Shown here piece by piece: positions 48,301 through 56,238 of a DNA stretch of 64,000 nt (position 1 is the first letter of the stretch; each line of letters opens with the position of its first letter). The notes beneath the pieces are model-generated. The model ran no database searches. It was not told where the DNA came from and worked only from the letters and a program-made list of their open reading frames with translations. The stretch is from Luteolibacter sp. SL250. GTDB lineage: Bacteria; Verrucomicrobiota; Verrucomicrobiia; Verrucomicrobiales; Akkermansiaceae. The DNA lies in the NCBI RefSeq assembly GCF_026625605.1, contig NZ_CP113054.1:4092001-4156000 (forward strand). Reading direction: 5' to 3'. The translations under genes were made by a program, and so were the position numbers.

Positions 48301-50519
48301 TGAACCGCCTGCTGCGCAACCAGGGCAAGTCGCTCGACGAATACAACACGGCGGTGGACAACCAGGAGCGGGCCTACGAATACCAGCTCATCGAGCTGTT
48401 CGGCACGCCGTATCCGGGGGACGTCGGCCCGGGCAAGCTCTATGAACAGGGCTATGCCGGACCGGACCTCTACCACTACCATTTCATCAACCAGCCATCC
48501 ACCCTGGTGGACACCGGCAGCACGGTCACCATCACCGTCCGCGAGCCGAAGGAGATGAACCCGTTCAAGGAGTGGTCGCTCGACAATGTCTATGACAAGA
48601 TCAACGACCCGCTCCAGTTCACGGAGCGCAGCTACACGCTCGCGCCGGACCGCATCACGCAGTTCGCTCCGTCCGGCTACGGCTCCCGCAGCCAGCCAGG
48701 GGCGGTCCAGCGCGCGTTGCTCGACGTCTATCAGGCACAGGTCAACGCCCGTGAGGCCGCGGACACGCTGGACGCGCTGATGCGCCAGTTCAACCGCGAC
48801 TACCAGCTCTTCACCGAGTTCCGCACGGCCTACGACGACGCCAACGAAGGTGCGGCGGAGAAGCTGGACCAGGCGGCCGCCTACCTGACCGCTTCCTCCA
48901 GCCTGACGAACTCCGCGGCGCTGCTGGAGCTCAGCTCCGAGTTCATCACCGCCATCTCCGACGCGACGGCGGAGGCATTCCCCACCACGGCGGGGCTTTC
49001 CTTCGACGCCACCTCGGTCGCACGGAGCCTGTCGATCTACACCGGGGCCACCTCCGCCTACGCGCAGGGACTGTCCGCCCTCGCCTTCGAAAACACCGTC
49101 GGCTACCTGGAGGCCGCCGCGGAAAACCTCTCCGCGGAGGCCGACGACTTCTACACCCAGTATGACTGGAGCAACGAGGACAAGCGCCACGTCGTGGAGT
49201 TCGAGCGCCTGCTGAACAGGGTGCTCACCCAGCGCTTCGAGCTGGCCCGCCGCATCGGCGAGCTGCAGAAGGCCACGGAGGAAGTCTCCCGCGTCGTCGC
49301 GAAGTCGAACCAGATCCTCGGCGAGCGCGAGATCTTCCGCCAGCGTGCCGCCGCCGTCATCCAGGGCTACCGCACCCGCGACATGACCTACCGCGCCCTG
49401 CGCAACGAGGAGCTGTCGCAATACCAGGCGCTCTTCGACCTGGCCGCGCAGTACACCTACCTCACCGTCCAGAGCTACGACTACGAGACCGGCCTGCTCG
49501 GCACGGACGCAGGAAAGTCCGTCATCAACGGCGTGGTCGGCACCCGCTCGCTGGGTGACTTCAAGCTCGGCGTGCCCATCGCCACGACAGGCACCACCGG
49601 CGACGGCGGGCTGGCCTTCCTCCAGGCGCGCCTGCAGAGCGACTGGTCCGCCGTGAAGTCCCGCCTGGGCATCAACAACCCGGACCAGAACGGCACGCTG
49701 TTCTCCCTGCGGCAGGAACTTTTCCGCATCCGCACGGACGCCGCCACCACGGAGGATGACAAGACCTGGCGCCAGGTGCTGGAGCAGCACATCATGAGCA
49801 ACGTCCTCAACGACCCGGACGTCTCGGAATACTGCCTCAACATCCGCAAGCCGGACGGATCCGCCGTCCCGGGGATCGTCATCCCGTTCAGCACCACCAT
49901 CGCCCACGGCAAGAACTTCTTCGGCTTCCCGCTGGCGTCCGGCGACCACTCCTTCACCGCGTCGAACTTCGCCACGAAGATCTACTCCGCCGGGGTGGTG
50001 ATGAAGGGCTACATCGGCATGGACCCGTTCGCCATCGGCACTCCGGGCGCCGGAGGACCGGCCAGTTCCGACCCCAACGCGCTGGCCGCCACGCCGTATG
50101 TCTACCTCATCCCCGCCGGGGTGGACACCATGCTCTCCCCGCCGCTGGGGGACACCGCGGAGGCACGCTCATGGGCGGTGAAGGACCAGGCGATCCCGCT
50201 GCCGTTCGACCTCGGGCGGAACGACTTCGCCTCCACCCAGTTCTTCACCCCGCAGGGCACGCTCAATGAAAAGCTGTGGATCACACGGAAGCACCAGGCG
50301 TTCCGCCCCGTCAACGACCCGGCCTTCTTCTACAGCTCCATCCCCGGTGAGTTCACCAACAGCAGGTTGGTTGGCCGCAGCGCGTGGAACAGCCAGTGGA
50401 AGATCGTCATCCCGGCCTACACCATGCTCAACAAGGAGGACGACGCGCTCGACCGATTCGTCCGCAGCGTCTCCGACCTCCAGTTGTTCCTCCGCACCTA
50501 CTCCCACTCCGGCAACTGA
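42339..50519 (+). CDS. Giant secreted protein of unknown function (2726 aa)
   Basis: 2726 residues with signal peptide (LPLLGVLPLLCAGALHA). The N-terminal two thirds are beta-rich with repeated modules (VWFEKNNGVGELHAYNVSG and SSNSGTGDLSVAQNSGFIYV echo one another; a jelly-roll-like part around residues 820-970). The last third is strongly helical: coiled-coil-forming stretches such as ALQASLNAKAAFDQASVMNR and RFELARRIGELQKATEEVSR, between LGRAKG- and Asp-rich loops. Overall shape, beta-rich head plus long helical region, is reminiscent of large fibre or toxin-type surface proteins, but no toxin or enzyme motif was recognised. It overlaps its successor by one base (TGATG). Probably the main subunit of the assembly. 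Confidence 0.78.
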   Translation: MNRYSGFLRNLPLLGVLPLLCAGALHAQYEIKGGVYNELSVRSGGIPVGHAGTPTGNPAITPQFSNVVETSGSAGPRSNSTTLTARYPSTSSIVLQRASIGTTFASGVPRYFLGDKMIAPLTYVSSSGAMVTPAADFWRAEPVRPGEIITNPSGAALKDASGAAIPNTGGVIVPTLDTGVLESFYYSPHAKAVFANQPGQVQIWWRSRLPDASNNYVLIKETFAVSSATSNPVRTLYWTEKGFNGPRVTVPGGKVVTVNPVYSNVFPPTVSTEYTVPGDSPPADPNASPAAELRTVWFEKNNGVGELHAYNVSGRIFVEYLGPVGPDGTHEFLGADIVEVSQAANATTLTVQLGEEIRPALDDKKLTALPVSSNDSSSYGSTTRPDGSLAYYAERENTIEDRVVFYWLESMDAAIPPLTATSAGILLDWPKYLHKYIQVWPTDVSSFAHYTVGGSGSSLDNGTGLKFEGGKIPALIFQDDEEQDEAAIDAVSQRLLVGLGGDQLNRALLKFTGDNGAVWYVRLMTQAETRTGFQEGDGGAALTGTAYVGQRIDPPSADYTTAGYIAGGAAYSPSAYKDPFAAGISAAQTGAIIPVNALPDAGNQITVWWFKKVSAPSSQFSDFYTPSKVGRYNVAYKTDDPTIVLASNSGTGDLSVAQNSGFIYVQNDSTKPGFNPNEEHALMLGGRAYAMRDDLNVTTTAGFTSQPRVLIEYTDPTDNRPSIAAWNVVREDAEHTFDYAITAGTIINSPMPLPRLPLPVDASTGLSRNTEVTPDADVYPPDAAADGSPADYSKFTFKDRKGYDWVYRGPHTDYGSSGLAASGTAFNTEFNNGSMGYWTGSHDIGSASVSGGSYRGTATLDGDAYFWSSGGPHFPGNSVPNIQIRFKASTNGGVQLFWATVEHVGFGSNNQVFGVNYTGNGDWQVLNFPLSTSASWAGKTITDLRVDPVSATGRTFEIDWIRLSQPTPALGMQWYYTMRDGFFIPGKNTQPAVGTVLPYLRPKNQGGGYDGDAVTGTSLTVNYRPQWPDDAPTMSVGETLTLPNHGLPAVRGQTSANVLYQRSIAQTGTTATSVTLHDPTRAKSVLLDAAGVGLTKIPSSIATTANSGKTYFQLLPPHLQQRFYFDPTLGTIGGLVLNGQFVDEISGEDYLLLNTLSAEDVSSLKKLVSATDSDAQAWYNAVDNLSTKVETFKEDPAKAGTYIVDASKTVTVGGTSLAAITSPETAVDSYALTATGAGSGYVSLLFGNGRAFTPEGEPVTVSIIRVVPQLYTGDLKALAASNPLDEQSSLQHSGDFAASPSNYEFEWRYAPPQDGVQPPVYTYSMSTVLGDTSSRSWYLAANPSAPLPATYPATQYEFPRTFAIRDSSYNAASGYPATVAKSVSGVTLSGTVPGKLVFSAELGTHDGFILYVNGTPALASRLPAGTAPPAGVSSVDPSTGLSSSGLTLQYNVDPSFFSVGTNRIEVALFTSANANATSSVNFRLDASVETDHVTASGSPWTKPNGTLLNTVVVGGSADSPLGNPLLVFSDNYFTVRYRPKTGVTNVAGTNWSRWMTPKLVESWIKRALDGINPFNQRTDDLFNNPVSTDVSILTQAGTRWEGDVALNMENINDYGLIEIYETLLNRAKNLSIDAGYDDPATNDTLLLAAGYLNDLYITLGNEASDDADNPTIAIDGDAGSSQMNSSRFSFEGQVPSLIEEELAMLRGRDDFLSPGVGSAPTYNRLFWNYINGIASGESIYAVNYDIREKSGSPTADGTLDAEDAQHMFPQGHGDSYGHYLTALTGYYKLLTSPNFTWTPRSESVNVLGQTVQVDYQDERKFAAAAANVARTGARILDLTARASYHDDPADGWAHQRDGKNNPNTGANRHWGTDEWASRAGQGAYFHWVNANAMLPDKDTNPQHTGIQIIDRTTVPEISEIVSSAGAIQATLDAQCAHLNPLGLAKGAIAFDISPAALKSGQSHYEQVYQRALQASLNAKAAFDQASVMNRLLRNQGKSLDEYNTAVDNQERAYEYQLIELFGTPYPGDVGPGKLYEQGYAGPDLYHYHFINQPSTLVDTGSTVTITVREPKEMNPFKEWSLDNVYDKINDPLQFTERSYTLAPDRITQFAPSGYGSRSQPGAVQRALLDVYQAQVNAREAADTLDALMRQFNRDYQLFTEFRTAYDDANEGAAEKLDQAAAYLTASSSLTNSAALLELSSEFITAISDATAEAFPTTAGLSFDATSVARSLSIYTGATSAYAQGLSALAFENTVGYLEAAAENLSAEADDFYTQYDWSNEDKRHVVEFERLLNRVLTQRFELARRIGELQKATEEVSRVVAKSNQILGEREIFRQRAAAVIQGYRTRDMTYRALRNEELSQYQALFDLAAQYTYLTVQSYDYETGLLGTDAGKSVINGVVGTRSLGDFKLGVPIATTGTTGDGGLAFLQARLQSDWSAVKSRLGINNPDQNGTLFSLRQELFRIRTDAATTEDDKTWRQVLEQHIMSNVLNDPDVSEYCLNIRKPDGSAVPGIVIPFSTTIAHGKNFFGFPLASGDHSFTASNFATKIYSAGVVMKGYIGMDPFAIGTPGAGGPASSDPNALAATPYVYLIPAGVDTMLSPPLGDTAEARSWAVKDQAIPLPFDLGRNDFASTQFFTPQGTLNEKLWITRKHQAFRPVNDPAFFYSSIPGEFTNSRLVGRSAWNSQWKIVIPAYTMLNKEDDALDRFVRSVSDLQLFLRTYSHSGN

Positions 50520-51052
50520 TGAAGACCGGCCTGAGGATCCTGGCGGGCATTACCGCCGCCGTGGCGGTGCTCGGTGCCGGGCTGGCCTTGTATCCGCGGA
50601 AAGACGGCCAAGGGGATGGGAAGAAAGACCCGGCCACCCGCAGCCTGGTCCCGCGCCCCGGTGAGAGCGTACGCGCGGACTGGCCTGCGGAGGACGTCTT
50701 CAGCAAGGCCTTCTGGCGGCACCCGTCCGCCGACGACCGGATCGTCGATGCGGTGCGGGTCGAGTCCGCCGGTGACGATGGAGTCAGCCGCTGGGCGTGG
50801 TTCATCAAGGTCCACCCCAGCGCCGCGCTGCTCCAGGATCTGCGGGATCCTTTGAGGTTCGGACTCATCCCGACGGGCAGCCCGAAGCCCCAGCTTCCCG
50901 CGGACATTTCCGCCCCTGCGTGGTTCCGGATCACCGGAGGGGAGGTCCTCCAGCATCCGGTGCAGGGGATGACCCTGCGCTACCACGCCGACGGAAATCT
51001 CCTCTACGTCTCCGACCACGGCCGGGGCTTCTCAAAGGCCTACGGCCAATGA
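50519..51052 (+). CDS. Small membrane-anchored protein, last gene of the coupled operon
   Basis: 177 residues from ATG 50519, whose A is also the last base of the giant gene's stop (TGATG), so translation is coupled. A single N-terminal helix (LRILAGITAAVAVLGAGLALY) acts as signal anchor or uncleaved signal; the rest is a compact soluble domain (AWFIKVHPSAALLQDLRDP, FRITGGEVLQHPVQGM, LLYVSDHGRGFSKAYGQ). No family was recognised. Its placement directly after the 2726-aa gene suggests a chaperone, anchor or assembly role, which is inference. Confidence 0.75.
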   Translation: MKTGLRILAGITAAVAVLGAGLALYPRKDGQGDGKKDPATRSLVPRPGESVRADWPAEDVFSKAFWRHPSADDRIVDAVRVESAGDDGVSRWAWFIKVHPSAALLQDLRDPLRFGLIPTGSPKPQLPADISAPAWFRITGGEVLQHPVQGMTLRYHADGNLLYVSDHGRGFSKAYGQ

Positions 51053-51123
51053 TGCTCCGCCATCCATCCCCCTGACCTTCGACAGACTTTTTCCATCCCT
51101 ACCCCAAAACGAATCACCCACCC

Positions 51124-51801
51124 ATGAACCAACGGTTGCTCCCACTGCTCGCCATTTCCGCCCTCATTCCATGCGGCTCCGCCTCCGGCGCCCTGCTCAT
51201 CGGCTTCCACAGCTTCACCGGCGACACGACCGTCCAGAATGGAGGCTCCGGCAGCAACTACCTGGCTCCGGGATTCTCCGGTTTCTACAATCCCACCACC
51301 GGCATCAACAAGACCGCGACCGGCGGCTCCACCGACCAGACCTATGGCGGTATCACCGTGGACGTCAGCACTCCCGGCGTTGGCAACGGCTACGTCTCCA
51401 CCTTCACCGGCTGGTATCCCATCATGGAACTCGCCAACAACTCCGGTTCCACCGTCGCGCTCGACAAGCTGCTGTTCGACGGAGCGTCGCTTCCCAGCGC
51501 GACGACGCTGGTGATCAGCTACCGCTTCGGAACGACCGGTGGCTTCACCGATCTCCCCGCTGTTTCGCTGACGACGGCGTACCAGGATTTCTCTCGGGAC
51601 ATCTCCGCGCTGCAGCTTGAGGATGGCCAGACCATCCAGTTCCAGTTCTCCGGTGGCAGCGGCGGACAACTCGACAACTTCGGCGTCACCGCCGCAGTTC
51701 CGGAACCGTCCGCAGCGCTGATCGCCGGAGGATTGCTCACCCTCGGCGCATACCGCCGCCGTGCGCTGGTCCCCGGCGAAATGAGACAGGTCACCCCTTG
51801 A
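51124..51801 (+). CDS. PEP-CTERM secreted protein with repeat-derived tail
   Basis: 225 residues with signal peptide (LLPLLAISALIPCGSASG) and VPEPSAALIAGGLLTLGAYRRRA near the C-terminus, the PEP-CTERM signal. Unusually, eleven residues (about LVPGEMRQVTP) follow the arginine cluster. They are encoded inside the start of the dispersed element at 51771-52034, whose sequence reappears at the end of the FAD oxidoreductase gene at 58205, so the original end was probably overwritten. The body is a Gly/Ser/Thr-rich beta protein. It may be the last member of the operon that begins at 38278. Confidence 0.83.
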   Translation: MNQRLLPLLAISALIPCGSASGALLIGFHSFTGDTTVQNGGSGSNYLAPGFSGFYNPTTGINKTATGGSTDQTYGGITVDVSTPGVGNGYVSTFTGWYPIMELANNSGSTVALDKLLFDGASLPSATTLVISYRFGTTGGFTDLPAVSLTTAYQDFSRDISALQLEDGQTIQFQFSGGSGGQLDNFGVTAAVPEPSAALIAGGLLTLGAYRRRALVPGEMRQVTP

Positions 51802-52034
51802 GGGAGGGAAATGCCCACGAATCCGCCCGTTCGATCCATGAACCGACACCCGGACTACGCGACCGCGTAATGCCGATGCGTCCGGTTTTGTGACATGGTT
51901 TTCTCGTCAGCGCGACGGACGCCCCCCGACCGGAAACGCCGACAACATCCCCCCGAAACCAAGCGATCCCCCCGAACGCGACAACCGGCAGAGAAGTACC
52001 CCCGCTACTCTGCCGGTTTGCTTTTATCCCCCCA
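51771..52034 (+). repeat. Dispersed element, copy A (candidate sRNA unit)
   Basis: About 264 bases shared with 58205-58467 and, from its inner part on, with 59862-60079. Contains a TACGC-GACC-GCGTA hairpin, a GCGTCC/GGACGC pair, several C5-C6G motifs (one of the run positions is C5 here) and the terminator-like hairpin 51983-52018. It lies between two convergent genes and covers the end of the upstream PEP-CTERM gene. Confidence 0.85.
51983..52018 (+). terminator. Hairpin with T-rich tail, end of copy A
   Basis: Perfect 11-bp stem AACCGGCAGAG/CTCTGCCGGTT, 14-base loop holding a C-run, followed by TGCTTTTA. It has the form of an intrinsic terminator. Confidence 0.65.
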
Positions 52035-52058
52035 TGGCAGCGCGGGGAGGCCGCCGTG

Positions 52059-53375
52059 TCATCTCACCCGCAGGAGTTTTCCTCCGCCTTTCTTCAGATC
52101 CAACGGCAGGCTTTTCCCACCCGCAGCGGACCATTTGCCCGAGGTTCCATCGAAGACCTCCATTGCACCCGGCCCCGCGAGCGTGACGGAGATGTCCTCC
52201 CGGTAGTCCAGGTTCACCACCATGACGTGGGACGCCTCCGTGATGGGCGCCCCCTTCGCACCGAAGAAGCCCAGCACCACGCCGCATGCCCGCTCCCCGG
52301 GTTTCATTTCCTTTTCCGCCAGCGGTGGATCCAGCCGGAAGGGCGCGTCCGCCGCCAGCATCTCGGTGCCGTTGGGCTTCATGCCGCAATGATACGCACC
52401 CAGCGAGGAAAGCGTCCGCAGTTCCCCGGCGATGGAAATGAACGCGGGGTTCGCCACGGACGCCTCATCATGGAGCGCGGTGGTGTTTCCCTGCTGGTCC
52501 ACCATCCCGCCCTCGTGCGTGCGGTGGGAGTAGATGTAGTAGGAGATCCCCTGCGCGCCATAGGCCAGCGAGGTGTTCACCAGGAACCTCAGCTCATCCG
52601 GCCCGGGGACCCGTGGTGAGTGCGGGGACGCCGCCTCCCCCGGCACCCAGGAGCTGGACTGGACGATGTTCAGGAAAGGGACGCCCGCCGCCAGCGCCTT
52701 TCTCCGGATCAACCCGAGGTTGAGGAAATAGTCGCCCGCATCCCCGCTGCGCGTGAACTGGTAGTGGTCATAGCTGATGAGATCCGGCTTCACCGTGTCC
52801 ACATACTGGTCGAGGTGCTTCTGGTAGGCGGTGACCTTGTCCCCCTCCGTCCCCAGTTGCGCGTTGCTGGCGTAGGTGGGCAGCAGGTTGATGTAGGCCA
52901 GCGTGCCGGGATCCTGCTCCCTCAGATACGCCACGATCCTGCCGAGCCTGGGGAATTTGCCCGCGTCCGGCTCATCGGTCAGGTGGTAGGAATACAGCGC
53001 GGGGTGGTCCTTCACCCGGGTGATGAGGGCGTCCAGCTCCGCCTTTGCCTGCGGGTTGTCCAGCACGTCCAGCCGCATGAGCACCGGGTGGTGGAGATGC
53101 GCCCGCAGTCCGTGGCGGTGGGCGACATCCAGCTCCCGCTCATGGCACCAGACCAGGTTCCATCCACCCTGCGCCAGCCTCCCGGCGGTGGCATCATCCA
53201 GCGGCACGCCGCCCGGATAGCCCGGCCCGCCCCAGTAGGTGGTGATGGGCTTTCCGATGCTCCATTTTCCGGATGCACCCTCCGCATGAACGGTCGCGGA
53301 CGACGGAAGAACCAAGGTGACCAACGGGAGGAAAGGCAGCAACAGGCGGGTGAAACGAGGCATCGCCGCCCCCAT
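52059..53375 (-). CDS. Secreted glycoside-hydrolase-like (TIM barrel) protein
   Basis: 438 residues from ATG 53375, chosen because GGAGG lies six bases upstream and the frame continues as a signal peptide (LLLPFLPLVTLVLPSSATVHA). The barrel reads WSIGKPITTYWGGPGYPGGV, WNLVWCHERELDVA, HGLRAHLHHPVL, YSYHLTDEPDAGKF (with a candidate acid/base Glu in TDEP), LISYDHYQF and FLNIVQSSSW, then YGAQGISYYIYSHRT with a C-terminal beta domain (VMVVNLDYREDISVTL). This arrangement resembles GH42/GHL-type beta-galactosidase-like proteins. The substrate is unknown. It ends near the repeat copy at 51771-52034, opposite to a PEP-CTERM gene. Confidence 0.8.
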   Translation of the reverse strand: MGAAMPRFTRLLLPFLPLVTLVLPSSATVHAEGASGKWSIGKPITTYWGGPGYPGGVPLDDATAGRLAQGGWNLVWCHERELDVAHRHGLRAHLHHPVLMRLDVLDNPQAKAELDALITRVKDHPALYSYHLTDEPDAGKFPRLGRIVAYLREQDPGTLAYINLLPTYASNAQLGTEGDKVTAYQKHLDQYVDTVKPDLISYDHYQFTRSGDAGDYFLNLGLIRRKALAAGVPFLNIVQSSSWVPGEAASPHSPRVPGPDELRFLVNTSLAYGAQGISYYIYSHRTHEGGMVDQQGNTTALHDEASVANPAFISIAGELRTLSSLGAYHCGMKPNGTEMLAADAPFRLDPPLAEKEMKPGERACGVVLGFFGAKGAPITEASHVMVVNLDYREDISVTLAGPGAMEVFDGTSGKWSAAGGKSLPLDLKKGGGKLLRVR

Positions 53376-53627
53376 ACGCCGCCTCCGCCCTGCGGCTTCC
53401 GGAATGACCGAAAAGCAGCCGACATTCACCGAATACAGGCCCCGATCCCTCCTCCGCCGCCAGACCGTGGGCCGGAATCGCTGGACTTATCCGGCCACCG
53501 CCACCATCCTCCCGCAGGGACACGCAAAAATCCAACCCCAGCCCCGTCCCCCCTTTGATCCGCCACGATGGCGTGGAGCCGCGTCTCCACCCGTCCGCTC
53601 CCTTCAAAATCCCCATCCGTTTTCCCC

Positions 53628-55679
53628 ATGAAAGGACTCCGTCATTTCTCCCCATCCCGGCCGTGGAGCCATCTGCCGCCGACGCTCACCTTCATGGCCA
53701 CCGCCATGTTCGCGCAAGGCGCGGAGTTCACCTGGAAGGGTCCCGGCAATGACTGGACGACCGCAACGAGCTGGGTGGGAGGCACACCTCCGGCGACCGG
53801 AGGTGCCAGCGGTTCCACCCGCATCCAGATCGGCACCAGCGGCAACGTGGTCACCTACGCGAACCGTCTGATCTACTCCGCCGCGCAGGGCGACACCACC
53901 TTCACCGTCGGAAATTCCAACCGCACGCTCCTCATCGGCAACTCCGTGGAGGGCCACATGGAGATCAGCGGCGGCACCTTCATCGGCACCGCCGCGACCG
54001 ATGGCATGTCCGTCAACGGCGGCAGCGGAAACCTCTACATCACCGGCGGCAGCTACCGGAATGTGGATGGCAACTTCGAGCTGGTGTACAACACCGGCAC
54101 CTCCCTCCTCCGCATCGACTCCGGAGCGTTCGAGGTCAGCGCCATCAATTTTCAGAGCCAGGCCGCAGGCACCGGCACCGCCAACGGGACGATCCAACTC
54201 AACGGCGGCACGCTCTCCGTCGGCAACTTCAACTCGACCAGCTCCTCCGGAACCCACCGCGTGCTGCTCAACGGCGGCACGGTGGCGTCCCGCTTCAATG
54301 CGAACTGGGCGGACCGGACCAACGTCACCTGGGAGCTGCAGAACACGACCACCTTCAACATCGCCCACAGCGTGACCCTCGGTGAGGCGCTCTCCGGCGT
54401 GGGCGGGATCAACAAGACCAGCGCCGGCAACTTCACCCTCAGCGGCGCGAACAGCTACACCGGCCTGACCCAGGTGTCCGCGGGCGGCTTGGTCGTCAGC
54501 AACAATACCGCGCTCGGGGCCACCGGCACCGGCAACACCACCCGCGTCTCCAACCAGGCGCGCGTCGTCCTGGCGAACGGCGTGACCGTGACCGGTGAAT
54601 CCATCAGCATCATCGGCACCGGCGGGGAAGGCAACTACGGCGCGCTGCAGGCCGCCGGCAACACCACCGTCACCTGGGCGGGCGCCATCACCCTCGCCAC
54701 CGGTGATGGCTCCGGTGATACCCGGGTCGGCGCACGCACGGGCGGCAACCTGATCCTTTCCGGAGACATCGACGGCTCGGCGGTCTCGCTGGGCATCCGC
54801 AACGAAGGCAGCGACACCACCGTGGGCGCGGACTTCGACAATACGGTGGTGACCCTGCAGGGGGCCTACACCGGAGCGGAGCTGAGGCTTTTCCAAGGCG
54901 TCGTGAAACTCGGTGCTTCGGAACGCATCCAGGATACCGCCGGGCTGGTGTTCGGCCACGGTGTGTCCGGCTCGCTCCGCCAGCGGCTCGACCTGAACGG
55001 TTTCAATGAAACCGTCTCCCACCTTTCCGTCGCCGTCAGCACGGCGAGCGCGAACCATGAGATCACCAACACCGCCGCCACCCGCAGCACCTTCACCCTG
55101 AACTCCGGTGGAAGCACCACCGCCCGCAGTTTCTCCGGCGTGGTGACGGGCAACCTAGACTTCCAGAAGCTGGGCGCGAACACGGTGACCTTCACCGGAC
55201 TGAACACCTACACCGGCAGCACCGCCGTGAATGCCGGAACCTTCGTCGTCGCGGACGGCGGCGCGCTGAATGGCGGCGGCTCCACCACCGTCGCCTCCGG
55301 GGCCACCTTCAGCCTGCTGGGCACGTATCTCTTCAACGTCGGCGCGAACGGTGACAGCAACCAGATCTCCGGCGAGGGCACCGTCAACCTCAACGGCATC
55401 CTCCACCTGAACCTCGCCGCCGCCGGCATCGCCGCTGGAAATGAATGGACCCTCGTGGATGCGACCGGCTCCATCGACTGGAACGGCCTGCGCATCACCA
55501 GCACCGCCGGGGATTTCACCCGCACCGACGGAACATGGACGCTGGATGACCAGGGCAGGATGTGGAGCTTCAACGAAGCGGACGGCGTGCTTACGCTCAC
55601 CGCCGTTCCGGAGGCGGGCACGTCCGCACTGCTGCTGGCCGGTGGCGCCGCCCTCGTCCTGCGCCGCCGCAGGAAGTGA
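53628..55679 (+). CDS. Autotransporter-strand-repeat protein with PEP-CTERM
   Basis: 683 residues from ATG 53628, signal peptide ending in FMATAMFAQGA. It starts FTWKGPGNDWTTATSWVGG, the usual first repeat of such proteins. Repeats of the passenger-associated type follow (GANSYTGLTQVSAGGLVVSNNTALG, LNTYTGSTAVNAGTFVVADGGALNGGG), building a beta-helix. The C-terminus AVPEAGTSALLLAGGAALVLRRRRK is a PEP-CTERM sorting signal rather than a beta-barrel, so it would be exported through an exosortase route rather than autotransported. It probably sits in the envelope or extracellular matrix; the ligand is unknown. Confidence 0.88.
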   Translation: MKGLRHFSPSRPWSHLPPTLTFMATAMFAQGAEFTWKGPGNDWTTATSWVGGTPPATGGASGSTRIQIGTSGNVVTYANRLIYSAAQGDTTFTVGNSNRTLLIGNSVEGHMEISGGTFIGTAATDGMSVNGGSGNLYITGGSYRNVDGNFELVYNTGTSLLRIDSGAFEVSAINFQSQAAGTGTANGTIQLNGGTLSVGNFNSTSSSGTHRVLLNGGTVASRFNANWADRTNVTWELQNTTTFNIAHSVTLGEALSGVGGINKTSAGNFTLSGANSYTGLTQVSAGGLVVSNNTALGATGTGNTTRVSNQARVVLANGVTVTGESISIIGTGGEGNYGALQAAGNTTVTWAGAITLATGDGSGDTRVGARTGGNLILSGDIDGSAVSLGIRNEGSDTTVGADFDNTVVTLQGAYTGAELRLFQGVVKLGASERIQDTAGLVFGHGVSGSLRQRLDLNGFNETVSHLSVAVSTASANHEITNTAATRSTFTLNSGGSTTARSFSGVVTGNLDFQKLGANTVTFTGLNTYTGSTAVNAGTFVVADGGALNGGGSTTVASGATFSLLGTYLFNVGANGDSNQISGEGTVNLNGILHLNLAAAGIAAGNEWTLVDATGSIDWNGLRITSTAGDFTRTDGTWTLDDQGRMWSFNEADGVLTLTAVPEAGTSALLLAGGAALVLRRRRK

Positions 55680-55695
55680 GCGGACCGCCGGTCAT

Positions 55696-56085
55696 TCATG
55701 GCTCGGGCGGGCGGAGGGCCGCCGCCGTATCATAGACGCGCTTCGTTTTCCAGAGCAGGAGGAGATTCGTCAGGCTGATGAGGAAGATCCATGCGCCGCT
55801 TTGGAACATTGCGGTTGTGAAGGATCTCATGGTCCCGACGGACGAAACCATCACCTTCTCCCCCGATTCCATGAATGCGATTACGGACTCGTGCAAGTCC
55901 GCGGTGTAGGATTTCCCGATCCTCTTTTCCATTTTCGCACTCACCTCGGTGACAGAAGCATTGAGGAGATCTCTCTCCATCTTGTATGTCATGGTATTTG
56001 CCGCGAACCCCACGGCGAACATCACCAGCGTGATGACGAGGGTGAGGATGTTCAGCGCAATGAGCCACTTGACCGGATGTTTCAT
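55696..56085 (-). CDS. Small two-helix membrane protein
   Basis: 129 residues. Two hydrophobic segments, WLIALNILTLVITLVMFAVG near the start and WIFLISLTNLLLLW near the end, flank a soluble loop with MERDLLNASVTEVSAKMEKR. No family was recognised. Its start is ordinary, and base composition is lower in GC than its neighbours. It is convergent with the autotransporter-repeat gene and divergent from the FAD oxidoreductase at 56239. A periplasmic sensor-like loop is possible but unproven. Confidence 0.65.
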   Translation of the reverse strand: MKHPVKWLIALNILTLVITLVMFAVGFAANTMTYKMERDLLNASVTEVSAKMEKRIGKSYTADLHESVIAFMESGEKVMVSSVGTMRSFTTAMFQSGAWIFLISLTNLLLLWKTKRVYDTAAALRPPEP

Positions 56086-56238
56086 GGAACGGGAAGGAGA
56101 CGCCCTCGCGGCCTGTACGGCAAGCTTGCGTATCTTTCCCCCCCGAGGAGGTTTCCGGAAATTCTCCCGTCAGATCCCACGGGTTCCGGCTAATACATCC
56201 ATGGAGCCGATGCCCGAAAAGCCCACTTCCTGCGATCC

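Noticed and set aside
45633..49949. Long minus-strand open frame of about 1438 codons
   Set aside because: It is antisense to the 2726-aa gene, rich in Arg/Val/Gly from reverse GC-rich codons, with no domain or signal sequence.
42339..50519. Tc-toxin A subunit
   Set aside because: The beta-rich head plus helical tail is only a loose resemblance; no Tc-specific motif, partner TcB/TcC or linker was seen.
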